A DNA stretch of 12,607 nt from Candidatus Falkowbacteria bacterium CG23_combo_of_CG06-09_8_20_14_all_49_15 (GCA_002771615.1 PCSD01000082.1:1874-14480); one strand, 5' to 3'; counted from the stretch's first letter, positions 1 to 7,155 are shown. Made by a program: numbers and translations. The notes: generated from the letters alone by a model not told the origin.

Positions 1-348
1 CGGAGAGTGGGCGGCGCGAACGGCGAAAAGACCGCCAAGTACAATGGCGCGGCTGTGACCGCCACCAACGGCACAAGCTTCGTGATTGACTTCCTGCAGA
101 CTTATGCCGGCACTGACACGGATCTGACTGTCAAACCGGGTGAAACCGCGGAATACATCATTTCCGCTACCCTGGCCGTTACCAACGCGAACCAATCGCT
201 CCAAACCACCATTGAAAGCGTGGATAGCAACATGTATTACACGCACAACTATGCCAGCACGCCTGGCACCTTGGCTGGTTACGCGACCCCGGTCCGCCCC
301 TTGTTGTCTGGCATCACTTCTGTCCGCGGCGGCACTCTGTCTAACTAA
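1..348 (+). CDS. C-terminal end of a secreted/surface beta-rich protein (5' end outside window)
   Basis: The frame is open from the first base and ends at TAA 346-348, so this is the last 115 codons of a longer gene. The protein is rich in Thr, Ala, Ser, Gly and Asn with alternating hydrophobic residues. It includes a stretch (VKPGETAEYIISATLAV) typical of an immunoglobulin-like or CARDB-like beta sandwich of an exported protein. No cysteine, transmembrane segment, LPXTG motif or charged tail is seen at the C-terminus, so no anchoring signal is visible in this part. The base composition is GC-richer and more codon-biased (ACC, GGC, AAC) than the following gene, as expected for an abundant surface protein. 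A strong terminator follows 45 bases after the stop. An S-layer or pilus-associated protein is possible, but the family cannot be named from this fragment. Confidence 0.75.
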   Translation, partial: RRVGGANGEKTAKYNGAAVTATNGTSFVIDFLQTYAGTDTDLTVKPGETAEYIISATLAVTNANQSLQTTIESVDSNMYYTHNYASTPGTLAGYATPVRPLLSGITSVRGGTLSN

Positions 349-393
349 GATTTGATATCGCAAGATAAAGAATCTTGTTAGTAAAAACCAAAC

Positions 394-426
394 AGCCCTT
401 CCCGGCGTGAGCCGGGGAGGGCTTTT
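394..426 (+). terminator. Rho-independent terminator of the surface-protein gene
   Basis: A 13-bp stem (394-406 with 411-423; AGCCCTTCCCGGC against GCCGGGGAGGGCT, one G-T wobble) with a GTGA loop runs straight into a T run (423-426). It lies 45 bases after the stop at 348. This is the strongest intrinsic terminator in the window and separates the upstream gene from the transposase. Confidence 0.9.
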
Positions 427-492
427 GGATTCTTACCGCGGCGCCAGAGAGACCTTATCCAGCCTCGGGAGACTGTTGCGAAACAAAAAATA

Positions 493-501
493 TGCTATAA
501 T
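493..501 (+). promoter_or_regulatory. Extended -10 promoter of the RAYT gene, close to the start codon
   Basis: TGC-TATAAT at 493-501 is a perfect extended -10 (TGnTATAAT). Only a weak -35 is present (TGTTGC, 474-479), as is usual for extended -10 promoters. Transcription would start near 508, which is the A of the ATG, so the mRNA is predicted to be leaderless. No Shine-Dalgarno sequence lies between the promoter and the start. Confidence 0.6.
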
Positions 502-507
502 ATTCAC

Positions 508-1134
508 ATGGAGGGAAAAACAAATTTATTCAGGAATAAATACCGGATATTGCCCAGCCGTTTAGCTGGTTGGAATTACGGTCAAAGCGGATCATATTTC
601 ATAACCGTTTGCGCAAAAAACCGGATCAATTATTTTGGCCATATTCGCGCGGGCCAAATGATTTGGTCAGAATTGGGCCGATTGGCAAAATTATGTTGGC
701 AGATGATTCCAAATCATTTTCCACAAATAAAATTGGATGTTTTTGTGGTTATGCCGGACCATGTCCATGGCATAATCCATATAATCCATAATAAAAAATC
801 GGTTGGACCGGATGGCCCGGACGTTGGACCGGATGGCCCGGACGTTGGACCGGATGGCCCGGACGTAGAGACGCAAAATTTTGCGTCTCTACGGGTGGCC
901 GGTACCATAACAAATCAATGTTATAAAAATAAATTTGGTTCGCAATCAAAAAATATATCGTCCATAATCAGGGGGTATAAAATCGGCGTCACCCTGGGGG
1001 CCAAAAATATCAACAAACAATTCAAATGGCAGGAACGTTTTTATGACCGCGTCATCAGGAACCAAGGCGAATTATCCCGCATCCGAAATTATATCATCAA
1101 CAATCCGAAATGTTGGTCACCAAAAAATCGTTAA
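508..1134 (+). CDS. REP-associated tyrosine transposase (RAYT, IS200/Y1 HUH family)
   Basis: The 208-residue protein has the single-strand nuclease signature of the Y1/RAYT group. The N-terminal segment RLAGWNYGQSGSYFITVC leads into MPDHVHGI, with the HUH metal ligands at H85 and H87. A C-terminal helix, ERFYDRVIRN...RIRNYIINNP, carries the candidate nucleophile Y195. Known members cut and rejoin single-stranded DNA at REP palindromes, usually as single-copy domesticated genes rather than as an IS. Residues about 98-131, the variable loop after the HUH strand, are an in-frame insertion: three VGPDGPD repeats plus VETQNFASLR encoded by a 28-bp palindrome. All catalytic motifs are intact, so the gene looks functional. 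It is visibly more AT-rich than its neighbours, consistent with separate origin. The gene has its own extended -10 promoter, and the next gene begins 10 bases after its stop. Confidence 0.9.
   Translation: MEGKTNLFRNKYRILPSRLAGWNYGQSGSYFITVCAKNRINYFGHIRAGQMIWSELGRLAKLCWQMIPNHFPQIKLDVFVVMPDHVHGIIHIIHNKKSVGPDGPDVGPDGPDVGPDGPDVETQNFASLRVAGTITNQCYKNKFGSQSKNISSIIRGYKIGVTLGAKNINKQFKWQERFYDRVIRNQGELSRIRNYIINNPKCWSPKNR
802..864 (+). repeat. Three perfect 21-bp tandem repeats inside the RAYT gene
   Basis: Copies at 802-822, 823-843 and 844-864 are identical; each begins GTTGGACCGG and ends CCCGGAC. The unit is a multiple of three and encodes VGPDGPD. The array lies in the loop after the HUH motif and abuts a 28-bp palindrome on its right. 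Perfect identity argues for recent slippage or strand-rejoining expansion. Confidence 0.95.
865..892. repeat. Perfect 28-bp palindrome, REP-like, inside the RAYT gene
   Basis: GTAGAGACGCAAAA (865-878) is followed directly by its exact reverse complement (879-892). The element starts with GTAG, the tetranucleotide that E. coli RAYT recognises beside its REP hairpins. It is read in frame as VETQNFASLR without disrupting the protein. From memory, this palindrome also occurs as a dispersed repeat in other bacteria, including cyanobacteria; I could not check that here. No second copy is seen in this window. Confidence 0.9.
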
Positions 1135-1144
1135 CCTAAAAAAT

Positions 1145-3550
1145 ATGGATATTTATAAAAAAATATTTTTCGGATTTTTTTGTTTTATTTGTTTTGTCAT
1201 CGCGCCCAAGGCGTCCGCCTGGTCTGATCTGTCCGTAAAAACCCTGACCGTCAAACCGGCCGAACCGGCCTTGAACCAGCCCGTCGTTATCACCGTCGCC
1301 ATTCTTTATCGCGGCGACCAGGATTTGGCCGACAACAGCGCGATAAATTCCTATACCCTTGATTTCCGGGATTTTGAACTGACCAAAACCACGATCCCGG
1401 CCGTTTCGCCGGCCAGCCCTTGGGCCCCGGACAAAACCAAGCAATATCTCCTGGAAGGATCATTCCGTTCTTTGGGGGAAAAAACCGTGACCTTTACCGT
1501 AAACAGCGGCCGGCCGCTGGCGGAATCGGATTGGACGAATAATTATCTGACCGCCAAAATCACCGTGGCCAAACCCTTTGATTTGAAAATTGAGAGCATC
1601 TCCACCATCCCGAAAAAACCGGCGGCTGGCCAGGAATTGATCATTACCGTAAAAGCCAAAAATAACGGCTATGAAAGTTTGTCCACCGGCGCCGGCAGCG
1701 GTTCCGTGCTTTATGATTTTTCCGGTTTTACCATCAAGTCCCGCCAATTGCCGCTGATTGATTCCAATCAGCGGGTCTTGTCCGGCGGGACATTCACCTA
1801 TGAATACCGCGGTGAATTCGCCGCGCCCGGCGATTATCATCTGTCTTTCGCTATTGACGCGGCCGGCCAATTGGAAGAAAAAGATGAAAGCAACAACCGG
1901 CTTGAGCAGACAATCACTGTTTTGCCGTTAACAGGCGCGAATTTGACCATGGAGACGATCGCCGTCACCAAAAGCAAGCCCTTGAAAAATGAAACTTTGA
2001 CCATCACGGCCAAGGTGAAAAATACGGGCGCGCTCAGCCTGAATTCCGGACGCGGTTTGCGCACGCAGGACGATTTTTCCCTCCAGCCGGCGGAAGAACG
2101 GGGAGCGCGCTGGGATTTTGGCGATTTTGTCATTGAAAAACAGGAGCAGGATCCGTATCCGAGCGTGGCCAACCCCTTGGAACCCGGGGAGTTTTTCCAA
2201 TACAAGTTTACCGGCTATTTTCCCGGCGTTGGCCAGAAGACATTATCTTTCACGGTCAACAACGGCAATCAGATCGCGGAAACGGACGCCGCTGATAACC
2301 AGAAAATTTTCGCCTTGACGGTTTATGAAAATGCTGCCGAGCGGGATGATTTCCAAATCCTGTCGCACGCAGTGGAATATGTTAGCTCGCGCACCGCGTC
2401 CGTGCTTTGGCAGACCAATGCCAAAGCGGCCGGCAAGCTTGAATACAAGCGGTCGGAATTCACCTCTTTTGGGGAGGAATTGAACAGTGCGGCCAGCGAG
2501 AAGCAGAAGCAGACCCTGAACGGCTTGAAAATCGGCGCTTCTTATGATTACAAGATTACAGCCGTTTACAGCGGCCTTTCCCGTTCGGCTGAAGGCAGTT
2601 TTCAATTGCCTTTTAGCGATGAGTTGTGTTTTTTGGGCGCACCGGTTGCGCGCGCCAGCGGCACCGATCTGATCCTTGAATTCGCGACCGATCTGGCCGC
2701 CAAAGCCGCGGTTTTTTACCGGCCGACCGGCACCGGCGCTTATAAATCTTCCGTTGCCAAAGATTATCAAATCCGGCACAGCCTGGCTTGTCCTTTGGCC
2801 GGCGCTTCCAGCTTGGAATATTATCTGGCCGCCACCAGCACGCCCGGTACGATCGCCCGGACCGAAATTTATCATTGGGCGGCCGTGGACGATCCGGCAC
2901 CAAGCGCGTCGGTCGGGAGCGGCAACGGCGAACCGGCGCCGGAGAGCGGAGCCGGCAACGTGGCCGCGGCCCCGACCGGAAACGGAAACGGTGCGCCGTT
3001 TGCGATAAAAAATGGCGAATATTACAGACGTTTACTTGGTAAGATTATTTTAAAAGTGGAGTCAGCCGGAGAAGCGTATTATATTAATCCGAGTAAACAG
3101 GAAATGTGTTTTCTCGGCCGGCCCGCGGACGCGTTCGCGGTGATGCGCGGACAGGGGATTGGCATTACAGACATTAATCTGGAAAAGATACCCGTGGGTT
3201 GGAAATTTTTATCCGGCGCGGACAGCGACGGCGACGGCCTGCCGGATATGCTTGAAGACGCGCTGGGCGCGGACAGAGAGCGGGCGGACAGCGACGGCGA
3301 CGGTTATTCGGACCTGGCTGAAATCACGAACGGCTATAATCCGCGCGGACCAGGGCGGATGAAGATAGACGGATCTTTTGCCGCCGAGCAAGCCGGAAAA
3401 ATTTTTCTTCAGGTTGAAAGCAAGGGCGAGGCTTGGTACATTAATCCGGCGGACAATAAGCGCTATTTTCTCGGCCGGCCCGCGGACGCGTTCGCGGTGA
3501 TGCGCTATCTTGGACTTGGCATCAGCAACAGCGATTTTGGGAAATTATAA
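1145..3550 (+). CDS. Exported multi-domain CARDB / FN3-like surface protein with twin GRPADAF modules and calcium-binding repeats
   Basis: The 801-residue product starts with a signal peptide (MDIYKK, hydrophobic core 8-20, likely cleavage after ASA at residue 25). Three CARDB-type beta-sandwich domains follow (about 26-142, 146-260, 265-394). Their ends share a pattern such as AESDWTNN or EEKDESNN. A fibronectin-III-like domain (402-488) and a second beta domain (490-580) come next, then a Gly/Pro/Ala/Asn linker (581-620). The C-terminus has two copies of an aromatic module ending FLGRPADAFAVMR (656-668 and 775-787). They flank two DSDGDG calcium-binding motifs (693-698, 715-720) of thrombospondin-3/dockerin type. 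No LPXTG or C-terminal membrane helix is seen. ATG 1145 is preferred because it opens the signal peptide; an upstream in-frame ATG at 1043 would add 34 residues overlapping the transposase. It is probably a cell-surface or adhesive protein, which is an inference from its architecture. Confidence 0.85.
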   Translation: MDIYKKIFFGFFCFICFVIAPKASAWSDLSVKTLTVKPAEPALNQPVVITVAILYRGDQDLADNSAINSYTLDFRDFELTKTTIPAVSPASPWAPDKTKQYLLEGSFRSLGEKTVTFTVNSGRPLAESDWTNNYLTAKITVAKPFDLKIESISTIPKKPAAGQELIITVKAKNNGYESLSTGAGSGSVLYDFSGFTIKSRQLPLIDSNQRVLSGGTFTYEYRGEFAAPGDYHLSFAIDAAGQLEEKDESNNRLEQTITVLPLTGANLTMETIAVTKSKPLKNETLTITAKVKNTGALSLNSGRGLRTQDDFSLQPAEERGARWDFGDFVIEKQEQDPYPSVANPLEPGEFFQYKFTGYFPGVGQKTLSFTVNNGNQIAETDAADNQKIFALTVYENAAERDDFQILSHAVEYVSSRTASVLWQTNAKAAGKLEYKRSEFTSFGEELNSAASEKQKQTLNGLKIGASYDYKITAVYSGLSRSAEGSFQLPFSDELCFLGAPVARASGTDLILEFATDLAAKAAVFYRPTGTGAYKSSVAKDYQIRHSLACPLAGASSLEYYLAATSTPGTIARTEIYHWAAVDDPAPSASVGSGNGEPAPESGAGNVAAAPTGNGNGAPFAIKNGEYYRRLLGKIILKVESAGEAYYINPSKQEMCFLGRPADAFAVMRGQGIGITDINLEKIPVGWKFLSGADSDGDGLPDMLEDALGADRERADSDGDGYSDLAEITNGYNPRGPGRMKIDGSFAAEQAGKIFLQVESKGEAWYINPADNKRYFLGRPADAFAVMRYLGLGISNSDFGKL
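3109..3148 (+). repeat. 40-bp exact repeat, copy 1 (GRPADAF module)
   Basis: Identical over 40 bases to 3466-3505 in the same gene, in the same frame. It encodes FLGRPADAFAVMR. The surrounding module has diverged, so this core was either recently duplicated or homogenised by gene conversion. Confidence 0.95.
3466..3505 (+). repeat. 40-bp exact repeat, copy 2 (GRPADAF module)
   Basis: Second copy of the 3109-3148 element, 357 bases (119 codons) downstream. The two copies bracket the DSDGDG calcium-binding region. Confidence 0.95.
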
Positions 3551-3564
3551 TTAAGGACAAAACC

Positions 3565-3578
3565 GGAAAAATTTTTCC
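3565..3578. repeat. 14-bp palindrome after the CARDB gene
   Basis: GGAAAAA followed by TTTTTCC, 14 bases after the stop at 3550. It could form a weak A-T-rich hairpin and might help end transcription in place of a canonical terminator, which is not seen here. Evidence for function is weak. Confidence 0.3.
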
Positions 3579-3589
3579 TATTAATTAAA

Positions 3590-3618
3590 TTGACAATCAT
3601 TGACCGGCTTGATAAAAT
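3590..3618 (+). promoter_or_regulatory. Near-consensus housekeeping promoter
   Basis: TTGACA (3590-3595), a 17-base spacer, then TAAAAT (3613-3618) is an almost ideal sigma-70-type promoter and the best -35/-10 pair in the window. Transcription would start near 3625. That leaves about 118 untranslated bases before the ligase gene at 3743, much longer than the leaders of the other genes here. Confidence 0.7.
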
Positions 3619-3624
3619 TAGGCC

Positions 3625-3720
3625 AATCAGAAAAGATCATATCGCCGAAATACTGCCAATCTGCCTTTTTGGGAATATTTAATTAGATAAAATCGGCGGG
3701 TTTTGCCCGTTAGTTTTTAT
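3625..3720 (+). ncRNA. Candidate structured leader, attenuator or small RNA upstream of the ligase gene
   Basis: The transcript from the 3590-3618 promoter has no ATG before 3743. A hairpin at 3695-3711 (6 bp, two of them G-U, loop TTTTG) is followed by a T-rich tract (3713-3720), so it could end a transcript of about 95 bases. The 5' arm of that hairpin overlaps TCGGCG (3693-3698), which is complementary to CGCCGA (3643-3648). The two pairings exclude each other, the layout of a terminator/antiterminator switch. A second -10-like TATACT (3724-3729) could start the ligase mRNA independently. The stems are short; this is a hypothesis, not a recognised RNA family. Confidence 0.3.
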
Positions 3721-3742
3721 TTTTATACTCATTTATAAAAAT

Positions 3743-5950
3743 ATGCCGCAAAAATTGCTTGTCTGGATTTTGAAAATTGGGGTTTTTTCTTCCTTGCTGA
3801 CGGTTTTTTTTGTTTTTAAATCATTGCTTTTTCCGTATATCACATCCAAGCAGATTTCCTTTAATATTTTAATGGAATTTTTATTGATTTTTTGGATTAT
3901 TTTGCTTGTGAAATATCCGGCTTGGCGGCCGACTCGGTCAGCCATTACTATTGGCTTGGCCGCGTTTTTTGCCGCCGCTTTAGCGAGTTGTTTTGCCGGC
4001 ATTGATTTTAATTTGAGTTTCTGGGGCGATGTGGAAAGGATGCTCGGCGTTTTCCATATCCTTCATTTTTTCGCTTTTTATCTCATCATTATCACGGTTA
4101 TGCGCGATTGGCGCGATTGGCGCATATTTTTCGGCCTATCAATTTTGTTCGCTATTTTTGTCAGTTTCCAAACTTTTTCCGCTTCTTCGGCCATTTACGC
4201 GTCCATCGGCAATACCGCTTATGTGAGCGGCTATCTGATTTTTAATATCTATTTTTGCCTGTTATTGTTTTTTCGCGATAAGCAATACGGCTGGCGCTGG
4301 GCATATCTGGCGCCGCTCTTGGTTTTTTTACCGGCGTTTTACCGCCAGGAAACAACCGGCGCTTTTGTCGGTTTGGGCTTCAGCTTGATTGTCGTATTTT
4401 TTCTTTACAGCCTTTTCGCGCCCGGGAAACGGCTTAAAATCGGCTTGATGTCGGTTTTTTTGGCCTTGAGTTTCAGCACGGTGTTTCTGCTCATCAATAA
4501 AGACGAGGATTATATCCGCCAGAACCGTCTTTTGCGCCCGATTTCCGGAATTACTTTCCAAAAAAGCACTTTTCAGACCCGCTTGATCAGTTGGCGAGCG
4601 GCCCTGAAGGACTTTCCCAACCATCCGCTCCTGGGCACCGGCTTCGGCAACTACGCGATTATTTTTGATAAATATTTTGATCCCAAATTCTATAATTACA
4701 CCCGCGGAGAAACTTATTTTGACCGCGCCCACAACAACCTGATTGACATCACGTCCACCACCGGCCTGTTGGGCGGCTTGGCTTACTTGTCAATTTTCGC
4801 TTTCGCTTTTTTTTATCTCTGGCGCGGCTTTTTTCGAAAAAAAACCGGTTTGAATACTTTTGTCCTGGCAAACGGTTTGATTACCGCCTATTTTGTGCAG
4901 AATTTGGCCGTCTTTGATTCGCTCGTGACTTATGTCGGCATTATGATAGTTTTGGGCTTCATCTTCTGGCTGAACCGGCCGGACCGTTTCAATTACCAAT
5001 TGCCGCCGGATAAGCCTTGGGAAAGAGCGGAAGTCGTAACTTTGTTTTTATCCGCGCTTGTCTTGGTTGGCATCATGTACCAGTATAATATATTACCTTT
5101 ACGCATGCTGACCGCCACGATCAACGGGCAGCGAGCTTATCAGCAAGGCGGCATCGTTTCCGCCACGGAAGAATATAAGATCGCTTTAAGCTATCAGACT
5201 GTCCTGGACCGCGACAGCCGCACCAGTTACAACCGCCTTCTGCTCGCCAACCCGACCAGCCTGAAAAGCCTGCCGCCGGAAAAAGCGGTTGAAGTGATTG
5301 AATATAATCTTGAACTGGCCGAAAAGAATATTACTTATAATCCCCAGGACAGCTTAAACCAGATGATTCTAGCCCAGCTTTTGAACGCCGCCGCCGTCTA
5401 TTATTCCAACCAGCCGGAAAAATTCGATCATTACAGCCAGCGCGCCCTGGCGGCGATTGACGCTTCCATCGCTTCCAGTCCGGGCCGGGTTCCGATCTAT
5501 TTCCAAAAAGCGCAAATTCTCCTGACCTTGAACGATCGGGATAAAGTTGAAGAAACCCTGCGTTATGCCATCAGCTTGAATGAGAAATATCCGGACGGCC
5601 ATTGTTTTTTAGCCCGTACTTTGATGTTTTTTCAGAAAGAAGAGGAGGCTTGGCAGGCCATGGACAGATGCGTGGATATGGACAGCTTGGACTTGATTTT
5701 GAACGCGGATAACGTTAACCAGATGGTTGCCGGCCACTACATAGAAAAAAAAGATTATTCCCGGTTGGCCACTGTTTATAAAACCATTACCCGTACTGAC
5801 CAGAAAAATACCACAGCCTGGATAAATTTGGCGAAAATTTACGCGCAATCCGGCCGGAAAGACGAAGCGATCAAAGCGGCCGAGAAAGCGGCCGAATTGG
5901 AGCCGAATTACCGTTCTTACGCGGATGAGTTTATTAATAGTTTGCGATAG
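3743..5950 (+). CDS. O-antigen ligase/polymerase-like membrane protein (Wzy_C) with C-terminal TPR domain
   Basis: The 735-residue protein has about a dozen membrane segments within residues 1-450. A large extracytoplasmic loop at about 251-335 holds the Wzy_C signature: RLISWRAAL (R280, R285), the PLLGTGFGNY turn (295-304) and the AHNNLID motif with H330. GLLGG follows at the start of the next helix. Proteins of this family (WaaL, Wzy, PglL) transfer or polymerise lipid-linked glycans at the outer face of the membrane, and a conserved Arg and His in this loop are needed for activity. Residues about 463-735 form tetratricopeptide repeats, clearest at 691-724. The TPRs follow the last helix, so they probably sit outside with the active loop. 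Together with the sugar genes downstream this suggests a surface glycan or protein O-glycosylation. ATG 3743 opens a normal first helix; no Shine-Dalgarno is visible. Confidence 0.88.
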   Translation: MPQKLLVWILKIGVFSSLLTVFFVFKSLLFPYITSKQISFNILMEFLLIFWIILLVKYPAWRPTRSAITIGLAAFFAAALASCFAGIDFNLSFWGDVERMLGVFHILHFFAFYLIIITVMRDWRDWRIFFGLSILFAIFVSFQTFSASSAIYASIGNTAYVSGYLIFNIYFCLLLFFRDKQYGWRWAYLAPLLVFLPAFYRQETTGAFVGLGFSLIVVFFLYSLFAPGKRLKIGLMSVFLALSFSTVFLLINKDEDYIRQNRLLRPISGITFQKSTFQTRLISWRAALKDFPNHPLLGTGFGNYAIIFDKYFDPKFYNYTRGETYFDRAHNNLIDITSTTGLLGGLAYLSIFAFAFFYLWRGFFRKKTGLNTFVLANGLITAYFVQNLAVFDSLVTYVGIMIVLGFIFWLNRPDRFNYQLPPDKPWERAEVVTLFLSALVLVGIMYQYNILPLRMLTATINGQRAYQQGGIVSATEEYKIALSYQTVLDRDSRTSYNRLLLANPTSLKSLPPEKAVEVIEYNLELAEKNITYNPQDSLNQMILAQLLNAAAVYYSNQPEKFDHYSQRALAAIDASIASSPGRVPIYFQKAQILLTLNDRDKVEETLRYAISLNEKYPDGHCFLARTLMFFQKEEEAWQAMDRCVDMDSLDLILNADNVNQMVAGHYIEKKDYSRLATVYKTITRTDQKNTTAWINLAKIYAQSGRKDEAIKAAEKAAELEPNYRSYADEFINSLR

Positions 5951-5958
5951 TGATTGCC

Positions 5959-6006
5959 GAGCGCCTAAGGCGGATCGGAACGGTGTTTTTCAGGCGCTCT
6001 TTTCTT
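5959..6006 (+). terminator. Terminator between the convergent ligase and glycosyltransferase genes
   Basis: GAGCGCCT (5959-5966) and AGGCGCTC (5992-5999) form a perfect 8-bp stem with a 25-base loop, followed by TTTTCTT (6000-6006). The 3' arm includes part of the stop codon of the minus-strand gene (5990-5992). The T tract is on the plus strand only, so it mainly serves the ligase gene. Confidence 0.6.
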
Positions 6007-7153
6007 CATAAATTTCTCTGGTTTTCTTGATCATCGTATCCAGGCTGAATTCGGTTGAGATTTTTTCCCGCGCGCGGGCAGCCAGAGTTTTTGTTCTGTC
6101 CGGATGCGCGAGCGCGTAAGCGATTTTTTCGGCCAAGCATTGTCCGTCCCGCGCCGGCGCCAGATCGCCGGTTTCTCCGTCCGCGATCAATTCCGGATTG
6201 CCGCCGACGGCCGTGGCCACGATCGGCCGGCCGGCCGCCATGGCTTCCATGACGGTGTAGGACAAGCCTTCCTTGACTGATGAGCAGACATAAAGGTCAA
6301 AAGCCGGCAAAAGAGAAGGCGCATCCGCGATCCGGCCGGTTAGGCAGACAATTTTTTCCAGTTTTTTTGCCTTGATGATTTTTTCCAATTCCGGCCGGGC
6401 CGGGCCTTCGCCGATAATGACGAAACAGAGGCTTTGATCTTTTTCGGCCAGGCGCGCGGCGGCCGCGAGCAGATATTCATAGCCCTTGGTCGGGTATAAA
6501 TTGCCGATTGATCCGATCAGGCGCGTATTTTCCGCGAGCGGAGTCTTGATGCGGTCGGATAAGCGCTGACGCGCTTCCCGGGGCGGCAAAAAATCCGGCC
6601 GGGCCAGACCGTTATGGATGGTGACAAATTTTTCCAACGGCGCGATTTTTTCCTTGCGAGCGGTTTGCCGGTCGTAAGCGGAAACGCAGATGATTTTGTC
6701 TTTCGCGCCCGCGGTGAATTTTTCCGCGAATTTATAGAATAATTTCAAAGAGCCGGGCAAAGGCTCGTTGAAGACCCAGCCGTGGACCGTGTAGATGACG
6801 CGGATATTGCGAATCGCGAAGATGTGAAGGATCTTGGCGGCCAGGGAGCCGAGAATAGAAATTTTCGTGCTGTTCAGGTGGATAATATCCGGCTTAATCC
6901 TTTTTATAAGCTGGGCGATTTCCCAAGCGGCCAGGAGATCGTTTAGGGGGGAGATGCGGCGCTTGAGGTGGGGAATGGTATAATAGACGGCTTTGGCGGA
7001 TTTGAGCTTTTTGGCCAGATCCCCCTCTGCTCCTTGTTCGCCGAAAGCGACGATTATGGCAAAATCGTCCTGCAGGGCGGTGGCCAGATCAAGAACGTAT
7101 TTTTGCGCGCCGCCCAGTTCGGATTGGGTAATCAAATAAAGAATCTTTTTCAT
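5990..7153 (-). CDS. Glycosyltransferase, family 4 (GT-B fold)
   Basis: The 387-residue protein begins MKKILYLITQSELGGAQKYV, the glycine-rich loop typical of N-terminal GT4 domains. It has the C-terminal donor-binding Rossmann half: SIGNLYPTKGYEYLL (basic K223), VIIGEGP (246-251), and the EX7E element EGLSYTVME (E295 and E303), followed by AMAAGRPIVATAVGG. GT4 enzymes are retaining transferases that move a sugar from a nucleotide donor to an acceptor, usually a lipid-linked glycan at the inner membrane face. The specific sugar cannot be read from sequence. No transmembrane segment is present. It is the only minus-strand gene. It converges with the ligase gene and diverges from the nucleotide-sugar genes, whose promoter overlaps its own. 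The length is normal for the family. Confidence 0.92.
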   Translation of the reverse strand: MKKILYLITQSELGGAQKYVLDLATALQDDFAIIVAFGEQGAEGDLAKKLKSAKAVYYTIPHLKRRISPLNDLLAAWEIAQLIKRIKPDIIHLNSTKISILGSLAAKILHIFAIRNIRVIYTVHGWVFNEPLPGSLKLFYKFAEKFTAGAKDKIICVSAYDRQTARKEKIAPLEKFVTIHNGLARPDFLPPREARQRLSDRIKTPLAENTRLIGSIGNLYPTKGYEYLLAAAARLAEKDQSLCFVIIGEGPARPELEKIIKAKKLEKIVCLTGRIADAPSLLPAFDLYVCSSVKEGLSYTVMEAMAAGRPIVATAVGGNPELIADGETGDLAPARDGQCLAEKIAYALAHPDRTKTLAARAREKISTEFSLDTMIKKTREIYEEKSA

Positions 7154-7155
7154 AA

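Noticed and set aside
570..791. Second plus-strand frame inside the transposase gene
   Set aside because: It is fully contained in the RAYT reading frame, shows no motif, and has no initiation signal of its own.
802..892. CRISPR array
   Set aside because: The 21-bp units are directly adjacent without spacers and encode protein in frame.
1043..1144. Longer start for the CARDB gene at ATG 1043
   Set aside because: It would overlap the RAYT gene by 92 bases and put 34 polar residues before an otherwise perfect signal peptide that begins at ATG 1145.
2243..2875. 210-codon open frame on the minus strand within the CARDB gene
   Set aside because: It lies wholly opposite a well-supported coding frame with domain matches, has low-complexity Gly/Arg content and no motif; it is a by-product of GC-rich codons.
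3590..3682. 31-codon frame starting at TTG 3590
   Set aside because: The TTG is part of the -35 box of a near-consensus promoter and lies upstream of the transcription start; there is no ribosome site and no recognisable protein.
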